Part shown: one piece after another, positions 52,957 through 63,215 of the stretch
How positions within the stretch are numbered: position 1 is the stretch's first letter
Layout of the letters: the number at the start of each line of letters is the position of its first letter
DNA from: Serripes groenlandicus
Lineage: Eukaryota > Mollusca > Bivalvia > Cardiida > Cardiidae
Assembly (NCBI GenBank): GCA_031761405.1
Contig: JASEVX010000005.1
Span: 6,779,724-6,843,723 of the forward strand
Reading direction: 5' to 3'
DNA length: 64,000 nt
Position numbers and translations under genes: made by a program
Notes under the pieces: model-generated
Database searches by the model: none
What the model was told of the DNA's origin: nothing
Seen by the model: only the letters and a program-made list of their open reading frames with translations

Positions 52957-53186
52957 TTAACCCTTTCCCTCATATAGACACTTTCTGACGCCTCTGCAAC
53001 AGACGGCTATTTGAAAACATAGTGACAAAAGAAGAAATTGCACAAAACGTGCAATTTCTCCTTTTGCCACAATGTTTTCCACTTTTAGTCATAGGTTATC
53101 CATTTAATTATAGAGATTTTCTACTGTTTTACAAAATATGTTCAATGTCGTCTGTTGCAGAATTGTCGTATGAGGGAAAGGGTTAA
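52957..53186 (+). mobile_element. MITE-A, full length (230 bp)
   Basis: TTAA ends are intact. It has the diagnostic CTACTGTTTTACAAAATATG variant, also seen as CTACTTTTTTACAAAATATG at 47315. Confidence 0.9.
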
Positions 53187-53389
53187 AAGAAACCGACAAC
53201 GTTAGTATGGAAGAAATTATAGCAAATTGAACATTTAGATATATCAAATGTTTTGCAAGAAGATTTTAAATGTTTTGTTATGGACTAGTTACTAAGAATG
53301 TGCATTACATATACATAATATTTTGGGTGCGTTTGAAGTTTCCAAAGTTGAGAAACAACTTTGTGATATAAAATCTTTGGAAGCAATGG

Positions 53390-53619
53390 TTAACCCTTTC
53401 CCTCATATAGACGCTTTCTGACGCCTCTGCAGCAGACGGCTTTTTGAAAACATAGTGACAAAAGAAGAAATTGCACAAAACGTGCAATTTCTCCTTTTGC
53501 CACAATGTTTTCAACTTTTTGTCATAGGTTATCCATTTAATTAAAGAGATTTTCTATGTTTTGACAAAATACGTTCAAAGTCGTCTGCTGCAGAATTGTC
53601 GTATGAGGGAAAGGGTTAA
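53390..53619 (+). mobile_element. MITE-A, full length (230 bp)
   Basis: It is nearly identical to the 494 and 3519 copies and ends 207 bases from the next exon. Confidence 0.9.
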
Positions 53620-53825
53620 CAGATTACTTTGTGCTTTATAGATGGCATTAAAAGTATAAGCGTCTTGTCTATTGGTGATGAGGTTATGGAATATATTCCC
53701 ATGACAAGGCTTGTCAAACTCTAGGTTGGATGAACTCATCTACATTAATCCATAACTCATCAAATCATAGGCAAAGGATCGATCATCAATAATATTTCAA
53801 CAAACTGTTCTGTAACCCAACTTAC

Positions 53826-54044
53826 ATTACTCTCATTTTTCATATTTTCATTTTCTTCAGCGAGGCGGGGACTAGATGCAGAGCGAGGAAGAGGTTTATC
53901 ATCCTCATTTATCGTATTTATCGAGTCATGTGGCACCATACTTGTACTTCCTGTTTTGCGTAACCCCAATCTCCACGAGGGGATGTCATTTTCCCCTCTG
54001 TGTCCATCTTTCACGTATTTGGAGTTTATTGAGATCTTTGGCAC
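53826..54044 (-). CDS. PPP1R12A: MYPT exon 3 in this window: WRLGLRKTGS / RSASSPRL motifs
   Basis: It has 73 codons and is phase 0 at both ends, starting after ATTAAAACAG and ending AGTAAT before GTAAGTT. It contains DIPSWRLGLRKTGSTSM and KPLPRSASSPRLAEENE. Vertebrate MYPT1 has ATWRLGLRKTGSYGAL and MRSASSPRLSS, where the Ser residues (S445 and S472 in human) are NUAK1 targets that recruit 14-3-3. Both Ser residues and their basic context are conserved here. The roughly 15-residue spacer between the motifs is of comparable length to the vertebrate one. Confidence 0.97.
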
Positions 54045-54227
54045 CTGTTTTAATATGACATGCTTATAATTAGAACGCCATGCTCTGAAATGTGGGGATT
54101 TCCAAATATGGATAAAATAGCTAAAATTCAAACTATAAAAGAAACAATGCACATAAAAAACAGCATTCAACCAAAAACTATGTATAATCTTCAAAGTCTC
54201 TAATATATCAGATTCTAGTCCTTCACC

Positions 54228-54452
54228 TTAACCCTTACCCACATACAGGCGCTTTTTGACACCTCTGCTGCAGACGAATTTTGAAAACACTGTGACAAAA
54301 GGATAAATCGCTCAAAATGAGCAATTTCTCCTTTAGCCACAATGTTTTCAACTCTTTATAATAATAAAACCCCTTATTTATGAAGAATTTTTTTGGTCAA
54401 AATATTTTTGATGTCGTCTGCAGCAGATTTGCTGTATGTGGGAAAGGGTTAA
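54228..54452 (+). mobile_element. MITE-A, older subtype
   Basis: The ends are TTAACCCTTACCCACATACAG and GTATGTGGGAAAGGGTTAA. Confidence 0.8.
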
Positions 54453-54669
54453 AAGTCTTTGTTTACAGCAAAACTAAATATGAATAATGTTTACATAACA
54501 ATGGATATTTGAAACATTCCAACAGCAGCAGCATTGAAATAAAAGTTGCTATGGTTATTTTTTACAATATTGGTGTTACATTGAGAATATTCTCGCAAAT
54601 GAACATACATGAACCAGAGCTGGTGGTTAGAAAAGACTTTACTAGACCCTTAACTGTCCGCCTAATTGA

Positions 54670-54893
54670 TGCATTATCCCGATATAGTCGCTTTATGACG
54701 CCTCTGCAGCAGACGACTTGTGAAAACATTGTGGCGAATGGAGTCATTGCTCATAATGAGTAATTTCTCCATTTGCCACAACTTTTTAAACTCTAACCAT
54801 CTATTATACTTAAATTTATTGAGATTTTATATACTTTTTTTCTAGGTTTGTTCAGTCTTCTGCTAAAGATTTGGTGTATGTGAGAAAGGGTTT
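54670..54893 (+). mobile_element. MITE-A, left TIR eroded
   Basis: ATCCCGATATAGTCGCTTTATGACGCC to GTATGTGAGAAAGGGTT. Confidence 0.7.
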
Positions 54894-55011
54894 AAGCCTT
54901 AGATGTAACTTCTGACAATATTCTATCAAGTCCTACTGGTATCATCTTATTATAACAACAATTTGGAAGCGGCTCTTAATCTTCTTGTTTTATGCAAAAA
55001 GACATATTTTT

Positions 55012-55162
55012 TAATATTTTCCCTCATATAGATGCTTTCTGATGCCTTGTAGCAGACGACTTTACAATAAGCATACTATAATTTATAGAAATTTTCTGTA
55101 TTTTGCACTTGATAATTTCAGTTGTCTGCAGCAATTTTTATTGTTAGTGGGAAAGGGTTAAA
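55012..55162 (+). repeat. MITE-A, core deleted
   Basis: The left end is TTTTCCCTCATATAGATGC and the right GTTAGTGGGAAAGGGTTAA. The inner hairpin is gone. Confidence 0.6.
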
Positions 55163-55497
55163 GGATGAGCCTTTACACAATAAAATTTTATTCCTAGCAA
55201 AATTCTGGTATTTTAGCAAACTGATATGCCAGTACAAAGGATATTCCAAGATTTGTATTTGCTTCCCTGCACACAATAGAACATCACATCTACATTAAGT
55301 ATAATGATCATCTTTAGCTTTTGGTTGATGCATGAAGAAGCAATGTCAAACTCTCTAACCTGCTTAAACTTTTATGAATAACACTTACTGCAGTTAAGAA
55401 ATGCAAATAAGGCAAGATTTGGCAAAAATCTAGTTACCCTATGTGCAGTCTACAGGTTAAAGATTCATGTGCACATAAAACTAATATGAAATTATCT

Positions 55498-55647
55498 TAA
55501 CCCTTTTACCTGACATAGGCACTTAAATACATGCAAGAAAACATTGCGGGAAAGAGATGAATTTGACATTAAATACAATTTCTCCCTTTCCTGCAGTTGT
55601 TTGCTTCAGAAGCATCTAAAGTCATATGGTATAGCGAAAGGGCTAAA
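55498..55647 (+). repeat. MITE-A, degenerate
   Basis: TTAACCCTTTTACCTGACATAG to GGTATAGCGAAAGGGCTAA. It is 150 bp long. Confidence 0.55.
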
Positions 55648-55713
55648 ATAACAAAGCACACTCAAATGTTAAACACAGCATAAAACCTCTAAACCCATGA
55701 ACTAATTAGTGTC

Positions 55714-55954
55714 TTTAACCTTTTCCCACTTGCAGACGCTTTTTGGTGTATCTGCTGCAGACAGCTTTTGTAAACATTGTTGCAAAAGGTACATTTTCTC
55801 CTAAAAAGCAATTTCTTCTTTTGCAACAATGTTACAACTCTATTCAATAATTATACCTTTATTCATAGAGATCGTTCCTACATCTGATTAGATGTTTACA
55901 GAGTGACTCATCATATGCAACCTATTTGATGTACATGTATGTGGAAAAGGGTTA
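55714..55954 (+). mobile_element. MITE-A, older subtype
   Basis: The ends are TTTAACCTTTTCCCACTTGC and GTATGTGGAAAAGGGTTAA. Confidence 0.75.
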
Positions 55955-56278
55955 ACATAAAAACTTTTGAATACAACGGTGTCTTCAAATACTAGAAATA
56001 TTGTTTGTTTCTAAAGTATTGTTTGTAAGTGCTAATTTTAAACCATGGTGCAAAACAAGCTGACTAAATATGATGTTCAATTTTAGTATCCACAGCCTGA
56101 TCGGGTTCTTCACTATTTTGTGAATTTGTTGTTATTCACAAGTGAATCTTTTGGAGTCTATGCTCTAAACTATAAAACTATGCTCTGTGCTCAAGCATCA
56201 TTTTAGTTACAAGCAATTTCAGTACCCAAATTGTGAACATAAATTTAGACCATACTCAGCTTGAGTCTTTAGGCAAAT

Positions 56279-56480
56279 TTAACACTTTCCCTCATACAGA
56301 TATGTTTTGAAAACAGTAACAAAAGGAGAAGTTGCTCCTAATGAGCAATTTCTTCTTTTGCCACAAAGTGTTTTCCTCTATTCAATACATATATTTATAT
56401 TTACAGAGATTGTCAATAGTTTTGAACAGATGCTTTCAAAATAGTCTCCTGTAGATTTGATGTATTTGAGAAAAGGTAAA
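56279..56480 (+). repeat. MITE-A, degenerate
   Basis: TTTAACACTTTCCCTCATACAG to GTATTTGAGAAAAGGTAA. The CTGCAGCAGAC segment is deleted. Confidence 0.6.
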
Positions 56481-56897
56481 TGTGTTAAATTTTCAAAGGG
56501 TCCAAATCCAATGAAATTGGTTAAATTAGCACATTCATGAAGAGATAAGTTCTGAAATAGAATACACTTTGGTTACATTTAGTATGGAACAGATTTGGTG
56601 ATTATAAAAAGTAATTCCAAGTACATGTAATATACCTATAGGTAAGAGCTAGAAGTATTAACATTCAAACTTTCACCCTGTGTCACTCTCTCCCTTGTGT
56701 AAAGAATAATTCCAAACTTGTTTATCAGTGTACACTAACAATGTTCAGAAGACATGTGGTGCCTTTTTGGAAACAAAGTGGTCCAAGGGGAAACTGATCC
56801 AAACGGGCAGTTTCTCTTTCTCAAAGAATATTTTTAACTCTGTATCAAAAACATTCTTAATATTTACCAGATGTAACAATCTGAGCAGATGACTTTC
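56481..56897. other. Intron sequence, old repeat traces
   Basis: The 56750-56885 stretch (CTTTTTGGAAACAAAGTGG, GATCCAAACGGGCAGTTTC) is a decayed MITE-A. The rest is unrecognised. Confidence 0.4.
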
Positions 56898-57094
56898 TTA
56901 ACCCTTTCCCAAATATAGATGCTTTCTGACGCCTCTGCAGCAGAAGACTTTTAAACATTTTGACAAAAGGAGAAATTTCTTAAAACGCTAATTTTTTTGT
57001 TATAAAACCCTCATTTATAGAGATTTTCTGTGTTTTTGCTTAGATGTTTTCAAAGTCGTCTGCTGCAGAATCGCTGTATATGGGAAAGCGTTAA
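56898..57094 (+). mobile_element. MITE-A
   Basis: TTAACCCTTTCCCAAATATAG to GTATATGGGAAAGCGTTAA. About 30 bases are deleted in the centre. Confidence 0.77.
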
Positions 57095-57097
57095 ATA

Positions 57098-57276
57098 ATC
57101 TTTCCCACATACAGACGCCTCTGCATAAGAAGACTTTTGAATACATTGTTTTGCCACACTTTCTTCAACTCTATTCAATGATATAAGTCTTTTTTTTAAT
57201 AAAGGTTTACCATATTTTTAACCCGATGTTCTTGAAATTTTCTGCTTCAGATTTGTTATATGTGGGAAAGGGTTAA
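57098..57276 (+). repeat. MITE-A, left end and centre deleted
   Basis: ATCTTTCCCACATACAGACGCC to GTTATATGTGGGAAAGGGTTAA. Confidence 0.65.
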
Positions 57277-57545
57277 AAGTTATTATATAAGGAAGACAGT
57301 TAATATATGAAGTACCTACCTCTGTAATAGTAATTAAGAGTTACTATGGTTTTGTTGACATGGTTAAATAATGACATACATGCAGTAAAATATTGGATCC
57401 AATATAGATCTACCAGTCCTAATATTCTTCATACAAGCAGGTGTGACCTTGACTTTCTAGCCAACAGACAATGTTGATGATGTATCTCTCTATATGTATA
57501 TAGTCTCAAATCAAGATCTTCTACCTCTGACCTTCAATTCAACAG

Positions 57546-57795
57546 ATTGTTTGATATTTTAAGCCACTTTCAACAATTTTTCACATATATCATGGCATTT
57601 CTTGGTCATTTATCAGTACTACTGGTCCATTTATCTTGATACCAGTCAGTAAGCCGTAATTCTAACCCTGCAACCATGAGTGTCAAGGAGGGTGGACATT
57701 CCTAAAGTCTTTGGTAAGACCTGGTCAGGGATTGAACCCACAACCTCCAGCACCGAGGCGGACACTTTACCACTACACCATCAAGGCAGTCTTAA
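57546..57795 (-). mobile_element. SINE-2 with tRNA head
   Basis: On the minus strand the head reads CCTTGATGGTGTAGTGGTAA (A box) and TGGGTTCAATCCCTGACC (B box). The body and TTCAACAATTTTTCACATAT 3' part are shared with 1, 11848 and 58208. The TGGTGTAGTGGTAA core resembles tRNA-Glu/Asp-type genes, but acceptor-stem pairing is not maintained, so it is not a functional tRNA. Confidence 0.82.
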
Positions 57796-58207
57796 CAGAA
57801 AAGCTTGTAAAGTGCATAAGCTTCTAATTGGTATGAAAGCAAATTCCAACTTAAATGAAGACAATTTATAAACTTCTCAAACTACATTTACAGTTTCACT
57901 AATTTAGCTTGCATACTTTCATATTATTACATAATCCATGAGAAACATATTTTGACCTTTGACCTTAATCTGTGACCCAAAACCATTGAGCAAAGAGAAT
58001 ATCTTCTTATTGTCCTCTATGCATATACAAATATTTATGAACCTAGTTCTTTTACTGAGAGGAATCACAAGAAATTATAAAAGACAAAAGTGGGCATAAT
58101 ACTACAAGGAAATGACTTTATGGGCAAAAATAAAATCCAAAACTAATAAGAAGCAATTTCTCTTTTTCCATCAATAATTTCTGAAGTCATCTATCAGGGA
58201 AAATATT
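57796..58207. other. Intron sequence, nothing recognised
   Basis: No exon was seen. An isolated TTTTGACCTTTGACCTTAATC at 57950 is another AGGTCA-type direct repeat, outside the arrays. Confidence 0.45.
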
Positions 58208-58440
58208 AAGTTGATTGATTGATTGTTTGGAGTCGTACGCTGCTTACAACACTTTTTCAGGTATATCACGGTGTTTCCTTGGTCATTTATAAGTACTACT
58301 GGTCCATTTATCCTGACACCACTCAGTCAGTCGTAAAGCTAACTGTTGCAACCCTGAGCGTCAAGAAGAGGATCGAACCTGTTGCCTCCCACACCCACGG
58401 CGGATGCTCTTCCACTACACCACCGAGGCGGTCGAACGTT
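58208..58440 (-). mobile_element. SINE-2 with tRNA head
   Basis: The GTTGATTGATTG tail is at the left. On the minus strand the head GCCTCGGTGGTGTAGTGG is followed by AGAGCATCCGCCGTGG and CAGGTTCGATCCTC (B box). Confidence 0.83.
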
Positions 58441-58448
58441 AAGTAGAA

Positions 58449-58605
58449 TAAAATACTGCAAAACATGTTGAGGTTGTTGTAACATAAAATCTGAAAGGTT
58501 ATTATACTGCCAAACATGTTGAGGTTGTTGTAACATAAGATCTGAAAGGTTATTATATTGCTTAACATCTTGAGTTTGTTATAAGATAAAATCTGAAAGG
58601 TTATT
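58449..58605. repeat. Minisatellite, 3 x 51 bp
   Basis: The unit contains AAACATGTTGAGGTTGTTGT and AACATAAAATCTGAAAGGTT. The first two units are nearly identical and the third is diverged. The period divides by 3, so a minus-strand frame stays open, but there is no sign of coding use. Confidence 0.78.
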
Positions 58606-58813
58606 TTTTTAGTTAGAAACTCCTCCACCACCACAATCACTTCAAACGTTGTTCAGCCTTATTTAATGTCCGTCATGGATAAGTGGTTTTTAATTTTGGA
58701 GAAATTAGAAAAACACAACAGAGGTTATATAAGTATGAAGCCATCCCTTGATTAATGAATACATCATGCAGTAATGTGTTTACACACAGTGTGTAGTTGT
58801 AACATGCGGTTAC

Positions 58814-59128
58814 CTCTTGCACACAGCCAGGAGCACTGACAGTACGCTTGACAGGTTCCTTTTCTTTTCTAGGCGTAGCATTTTCAATAAATATGTCTTC
58901 TTTTTCTTTATCTTCATTTTCATCCTTGATCTCCTTCTTCATTTCCTCTTTATTTGACTCTTCTTTTTTTCCATTATTCTGAACACCTTTGTTTTCATCT
59001 ATCAATTCTTTCTCCAGTTTTACTTTCTCTTCGTTAATATTCGTTTTTTCTTCATCTATTATGTCTTTCTTCAATATATTCTTCTCCAATTCCTTTTTCT
59101 CCTTTTCATTGTCAATATCGGTGTTTTC
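58814..59128 (-). CDS. PPP1R12A: MYPT exon 2 in this window: Lys/Glu-rich segment
   Basis: It has 105 codons, ending CAAGAG before GTAACC in phase 0. It encodes a highly charged Glu/Lys/Asn stretch (ENTDIDNEKEKKELEKN and similar) ending KEPVKRTVSAPGCVQE. Vertebrate MYPT1 has an acidic, charged stretch here between the ankyrin repeats and WRLGLRKTGS. KRTVSAPG resembles a basophilic-kinase site. I chose the acceptor CTCACTAAG/GAAAAC (59128) because it gives phase 0, matching the previous exon. The stronger-looking TTTACCCTAG acceptor (exon to 59148) would shift the frame into a stop unless another exon precedes it. Confidence 0.85.
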
Positions 59129-59141
59129 CTTAGTGAGTAAA

Positions 59142-59235
59142 TCATATGCTAGGGTAAATAACATCATACACATATTTTGTACACTATATAAATAATATGC
59201 TAGTGTAAATTATAGTACACATATTTTGTACACAA
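59142..59235. repeat. Duplicated 3' splice-site region
   Basis: On the minus strand TGTACAAAATATGTGTA followed by TTTACMCTAGCATAT occurs twice, with a period of about 56 bp. The upstream copy has TTTACACTAG and the downstream copy TTTACCCTAG, just before the charged exon. Confidence 0.7.
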
Positions 59236-59309
59236 TAATGGCATAACCTATAGGATCATACATGGTTTATCAATTGCTAAGATAACTGTTTCTATAATGT
59301 ATAATTCAA

Positions 59310-59929
59310 CTAAATAAACCTTTTACCACCTAAAAGAAATCAGCAGTTGACTTTAAAAACACCAAAGCAAACTAATGGAACATCTCTAATATCAAATGTA
59401 TGATTGAATAGACATTGTGGCTCAAGAAGAAACTGATCGTTATGAGCAATTTCTCCTTTTGCCAAAATGCTTTGTGCCTTTTCTTCTTTTGAAATAATAA
59501 TTTCAGAAGTCGTCTGCAGGCAAGACTTAAAGGATATGACTTGTTTTCACATTAATGTCGAGAATGTTGACATCTACACATTACTTAACATGTTTGACTC
59601 ATTTGATATTTCTAGGGTTATCAGCTTTGAAAACATCAGAGGAATAAACAATAAACTTTAAGAAGTTTGGAAGTATGGTTTGAATAAAATCATTTAGAAG
59701 ATTTCTTCTTTTTCCACAATCTTTTGTTATTATCTTTTAGCAAAAGAAAAACAGTTTTCTTAGAAAATGTATCACATACCCGGAAATTATTTTTGCATCC
59801 ATCATGCATATTGTGTCCCATGAAGCATTATTCAGTCTGAATGATGCCTAGCTTAATGTGTATTTTCATGCATACAGAAAACTTCTACCCAATTTTCTAC
59901 AATATTTTGAAATTGATACATTTATTTGG
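59310..59929. other. Intron sequence with MITE-A remnants
   Basis: Decayed MITE-A arms occur at 59330-59540. The rest is unrecognised. Confidence 0.4.
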
Positions 59930-60200
59930 CCAGATCTTATCTCTTTTCCTCATACCACAGTTGTGCAGCAGAAGACTTGAAAACATCTAGGTAAAACTAT
60001 TGAAAATATACCTGTAGGAAAGGTATATGTATAAGGGGACACTTGGCTACATACCTAACTGAAACTTATTTGAGTTGAAAACATTGTGGGAAGCTGACAC
60101 TCACTCCACAATATGGGAAAGTTCTCTGTTTGCTACAATATTTTCAAAAGTAATCTGCTGCATATGTGTCAAAACGAGCCTGCATGTGGGAAAGAGTTAT
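59930..60200 (-). mobile_element. MITE-A, enlarged and diverged
   Basis: The left end is CTCTTTTCCTCATACCACAG and the right CTGCATGTGGGAAAGAGTTA. An extra 40 bp or so lies around GGGGACACTTGGCTACATAC. Confidence 0.6.
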
Positions 60201-60696
60201 AATCTTCCTTTCAGATGATCTATACAAATAGCAGACAATGAAATAAAGTAAATTTCACATTTTAACCTCATCCTTTTTTCAGATTATTTCTTTGACTGTA
60301 TTTAATACAGGTTTTCTTTAATTAAAGTCAATATCTATCTAAGCAGGCGACTAATGAGAAAGATTTAAAAACAAAATTAGTGTGAAATGAAAAGCACTTG
60401 TTGCATGCAATTAATAAATAGTAATTTAAACTTGACAAGCACTACTATATATATCTATATGTGTGTCCAGGGCGGGATTGCGTGCAGACTAACCTCACTG
60501 ATCATCAAGCTTTGGAAAAATTACTATTACCCCAATTCAACATTTACTCTCATTTTCCAGTCATGTAACATGTTTATAAAAATCCCCTACAAAGTCGGAC
60601 ATTTAACAAACATTTAGAAATGGAAATTCACTAATTTCTTACACTTGCACCTGATGTTATGCCTTTACGAAGAAACAAAATAACACAATCACAGCT
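60201..60696. other. Intron sequence, nothing recognised
   Basis: A short TA/TG stretch (ATATATATCTATATGTGTG) lies at about 60447. No exon was found. Confidence 0.45.
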
Positions 60697-60924
60697 CTAA
60701 ACCCTTCCCCACATACAGACGTTCCTGACCCCATAAGAGCAGATGCTTTTTGAACATATCATGACAAAAGGAGAAATTGCTCATAATGAGCAATTTCTCC
60801 TTATGTCACAATTTTTTCAAATCTTTTCAATTATAAAACTTTCATTTCCGGAGATATTTCATATAATTGCAACCATGTTATCAAAGTCATCTGCTGCAGA
60901 TTTGTTGTATTTGGGAAAGGGTTA
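60697..60924 (+). mobile_element. MITE-A, older subtype
   Basis: CTAAACCCTTCCCCACATACAG to GTATTTGGGAAAGGGTTAA. It has a perfect GAAATTGCTCATAATGAGC hairpin. Confidence 0.77.
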
Positions 60925-60981
60925 AGAAAAGATACAAGTCTTGTCGTAAAGGCAATCCTACTCCCCTATCTGGTTCATCAT

Positions 60982-61210
60982 TTAACCCTTTCCCTCATAT
61001 AGACACTTTCTGATGCCTCTGCAGCAGATGGCTTTTTGAAAACATAGTGACAAAAGAAGAAATTGCACAAAACGTGCAATTTCTCCTTTTGCCACAACTT
61101 TTCTACTTTTTGTCATAAGTTATCCATTCAATTATGGAGATTTTCTATGTTTTGACAAAATACGTTCAAAGTCGTCTGCTGCAGAATTGTCGTATGAGGG
61201 AAAGGGTTAA
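60982..61210 (+). mobile_element. MITE-A, full length
   Basis: TTAA ends are intact. It is of the younger subtype with one base missing in CCACAACTTTTC. Confidence 0.9.
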
Positions 61211-61262
61211 ACAATAGAAAGTAATCAATTAATCATGTTGGAGAGGGTTTTACACACCTGTC

Positions 61263-61515
61263 ATTGCTTCCTGGAAACTTACCTTATAACTCGGATATTC
61301 TAGTTGACAAATTGAACTTGTTACCTGTCTTTGAGTCAATTCCATCTACATTTCATTCATAATAGTAATCTAAACCAATATCATTTAACAACCAATAACA
61401 TACTGCTTTCTTGAAACTTACCTTATAATTCTCCTGTCTGATCTTCTAGCCCACAAAATCAACTTGCAAACTGTCTTTCAATCAATTCTAGCTCCTTTAA
61501 CAATCTTGCATATTA
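61263..61515. repeat. Duplicated segment carrying splice-donor-like sequence
   Basis: GCTTCCTGGAAACTTACCTT (61266) recurs as GCTTTCTTGAAACTTACCTT (61406), each followed by TATAA, TTCTAG and CTGTCTTTSARTCAATTC. On the minus strand both contain ATAAG/GTAAGTTTC. They lie in the intron between the first two exons of the window. Neither copy has a clear coding frame. Confidence 0.6.
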
Positions 61516-61739
61516 TCTTTCATTCAAATCTATCTTAAGCTAACAGATACACGTATATTCATTTTTGTGAACTAAAACAATCTCATCTAATGAGTGTTAA
61601 CATGATTAAAGTCTTAAAAAGACAATCTGATATTCCATATATGATGATATCAGAAACATCTATCCTATGTTTCTTTCAAACTCGAGCCCCTTTACAAAGT
61701 ATTTGACAGTAGCGATGTGAAAAGACTAGAGTTACAACA

Positions 61740-62045
61740 AATCTGAAGTAGACGACTAATAAATGATCTAGGCTAAAACATGGAAAATCTATAAAAATTA
61801 CTGAAAATAGTTGAAAACATTTTGGCAAAAGGAGAAAATGCTTGTCCAATAACAAACTGTTTACCTACTAACTTTGCCAACAGTCCAAGGCCAGATCAAA
61901 CTTTGTATGAGTAAGTTCTCTGTCTGCCAAAATGTTTTGAAAGTTAAGTTCTTTAATGAATAAAAGTTGAAGACATTGCAGCAAAAGGAGAAATTGCTCA
62001 CTATGAGAAATTTCTTTGTCTGCTGCAGATGTGTCAGAATACAAC
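61740..62045 (-). repeat. MITE-A remnants next to the first exon
   Basis: ATCTGAAGTAGACGACTAAT, TTGAAAACATTTTGGCAAAAG and CAGCAAAAGGAGAAATTGCTC are arms of two overlapping decayed copies. Confidence 0.5.
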
Positions 62046-62103
62046 AGCATGCTTAAAAAAGACACTCACACCCATCCATCCAAGCATCTACTCCAGCACT
62101 TAC

Positions 62104-62304
62104 ATTACTGATCTTGTCTTCTACAAGTTTCTTCAAGCCATCGCCAATCATTTCTACATCTTTTTTCAAGTCCGCCTCGTCGTCAACAAGGTTTTTAATG
62201 TTTTCCTTGCCTGGAGATTCGTTGTTTTCCTCTATTTTTGGCATTTCTTGTTTCTCTTTAATTTCGACTGTAGTCACAATTGGTGGTTTGTCCCGATCTC
62301 TTGG
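62104..62304 (-). CDS. PPP1R12A: MYPT exon 1 in this window: linker after the ankyrin repeats
   Basis: It has 67 codons and is phase 0 at both ends, starting after TGCTTAG and ending AGTAAT before GTAAGTG. It begins PRDRDKPPIVTTVEIKEK and ends LKKLVEDKISN. The start resembles the vertebrate SEKRDKKSPLIESTANM stretch that follows the last ankyrin repeat, so the ankyrin exons should lie just upstream, beyond the window's right side. The rest is acidic and probably disordered or helical. A second, weaker donor reading (ATCA before GTAATG) would end in phase 1. Confidence 0.88.
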
Positions 62305-62389
62305 CTAAGCATGCGCAAACAACAAACAATATCAATATCATGGGTGTACAAACTCAATTCCTTCATTGACATTTATGTCTTTGTTTTAA

Positions 62390-62595
62390 TTAATCCTTTT
62401 CCACATATAGACACTTTCTGACGCCTTTTGCAAACATTGTGGCAAAAGGAGAAATTGCTCATAATGAGCAATTTCTCCATTTGCCACAATATTTTCAACT
62501 TTACTCAATAATTATGCTCTTATTTTAAGAGATGCTATGCCCAAATGTTTTCAAAGTCGTCTGCTGCAGATCTTTTGTATGTGGGAAAGGGTTAA
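62390..62595 (+). mobile_element. MITE-A, left arm shortened
   Basis: TTAATCCTTTTCCACATATAG to GTATGTGGGAAAGGGTTAA. GCAGCAGACGAC is missing from the left arm. Confidence 0.77.
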
Positions 62596-63215
62596 CAAAT
62601 TTGATACCAAACCTTATCCAACATCTAGGACTTTTTAAAACATTGTAGCAGTAAGAGAAATTATTTATAATGTTCTCTGCTATCAAGCCAGTCTGTCTGA
62701 CAAATGGTCCATTAAAGCAATTGACAAAACATTGTAGGAAAAGCAACAAAGTTGATCTTGTTAAAAGCAAAGAGTTTAGAATGTCTACATGAAGGGCGGA
62801 AAAGCTCATTCAAAAGGTCAACAAATAAAGCAGGGTAGTTTAAATAATTTCCACAACAATTCAGTAGTTTTCAAACCATTCAAACAGTTTGATCACAACC
62901 AAAATGCTGTATAAGAGGATATTTCCATGTATACAAATTAAATATTAGTAATTTTCTGGAATTAAGCTGCAAAAATATAAGCCAATTGCCAAAGTGATAT
63001 GCCAATGAGTGGTGCATTTTCATGTCGGCTGTATTGACATTTACACAAGCAGAAATATTATTGAATTATTTCAATGTGCGAAGTTCAATAATATTTCCGT
63101 ATTGCTTAATTTACAACTGCAGTAGAAAGTATACTACAGCATGACAGCAGCAACAGTTTGACATGACGTAGGTCACGCAAAAACCCGACCTTTGAATGTT
63201 ATGCAGTTGATATTA

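Larger units (their letters stand above)
1455..62304 (-). other. PPP1R12A: Gene span: myosin phosphatase targeting subunit (MYPT/PPP1R12 family), partial at both ends
   Basis: The span covers 14 exons on the minus strand. MYPT proteins bind the PP1 catalytic subunit and direct it to myosin light chain; Rho kinase inhibits the complex by phosphorylating two Thr sites. Several motifs place this gene in the family: SWRLGLRKTGS, RSASSPRL, ARESRRSTQ followed by GVTLEE, RRERRSTG, and a C-terminal LYEEEKLEKERL coiled coil, all in the order found in vertebrate MYPT1. The window's 2557 coding bases correspond to about 852 residues. The N-terminal KVxF motif and ankyrin repeats should lie to the right of 64000 and the distal coiled coil to the left of position 1. 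Invertebrates usually have one such gene, so assignment to paralogue A rather than B or C is nominal. Introns range from about 0.4 to 18 kb. Confidence 0.93.

Noticed and set aside
57715..57795. Functional tRNA-Glu/Asp gene on the minus strand
   Set aside because: It has the same SINE structure as 58208-58440, with no acceptor-stem pairing or terminator directly after the tRNA-like part.
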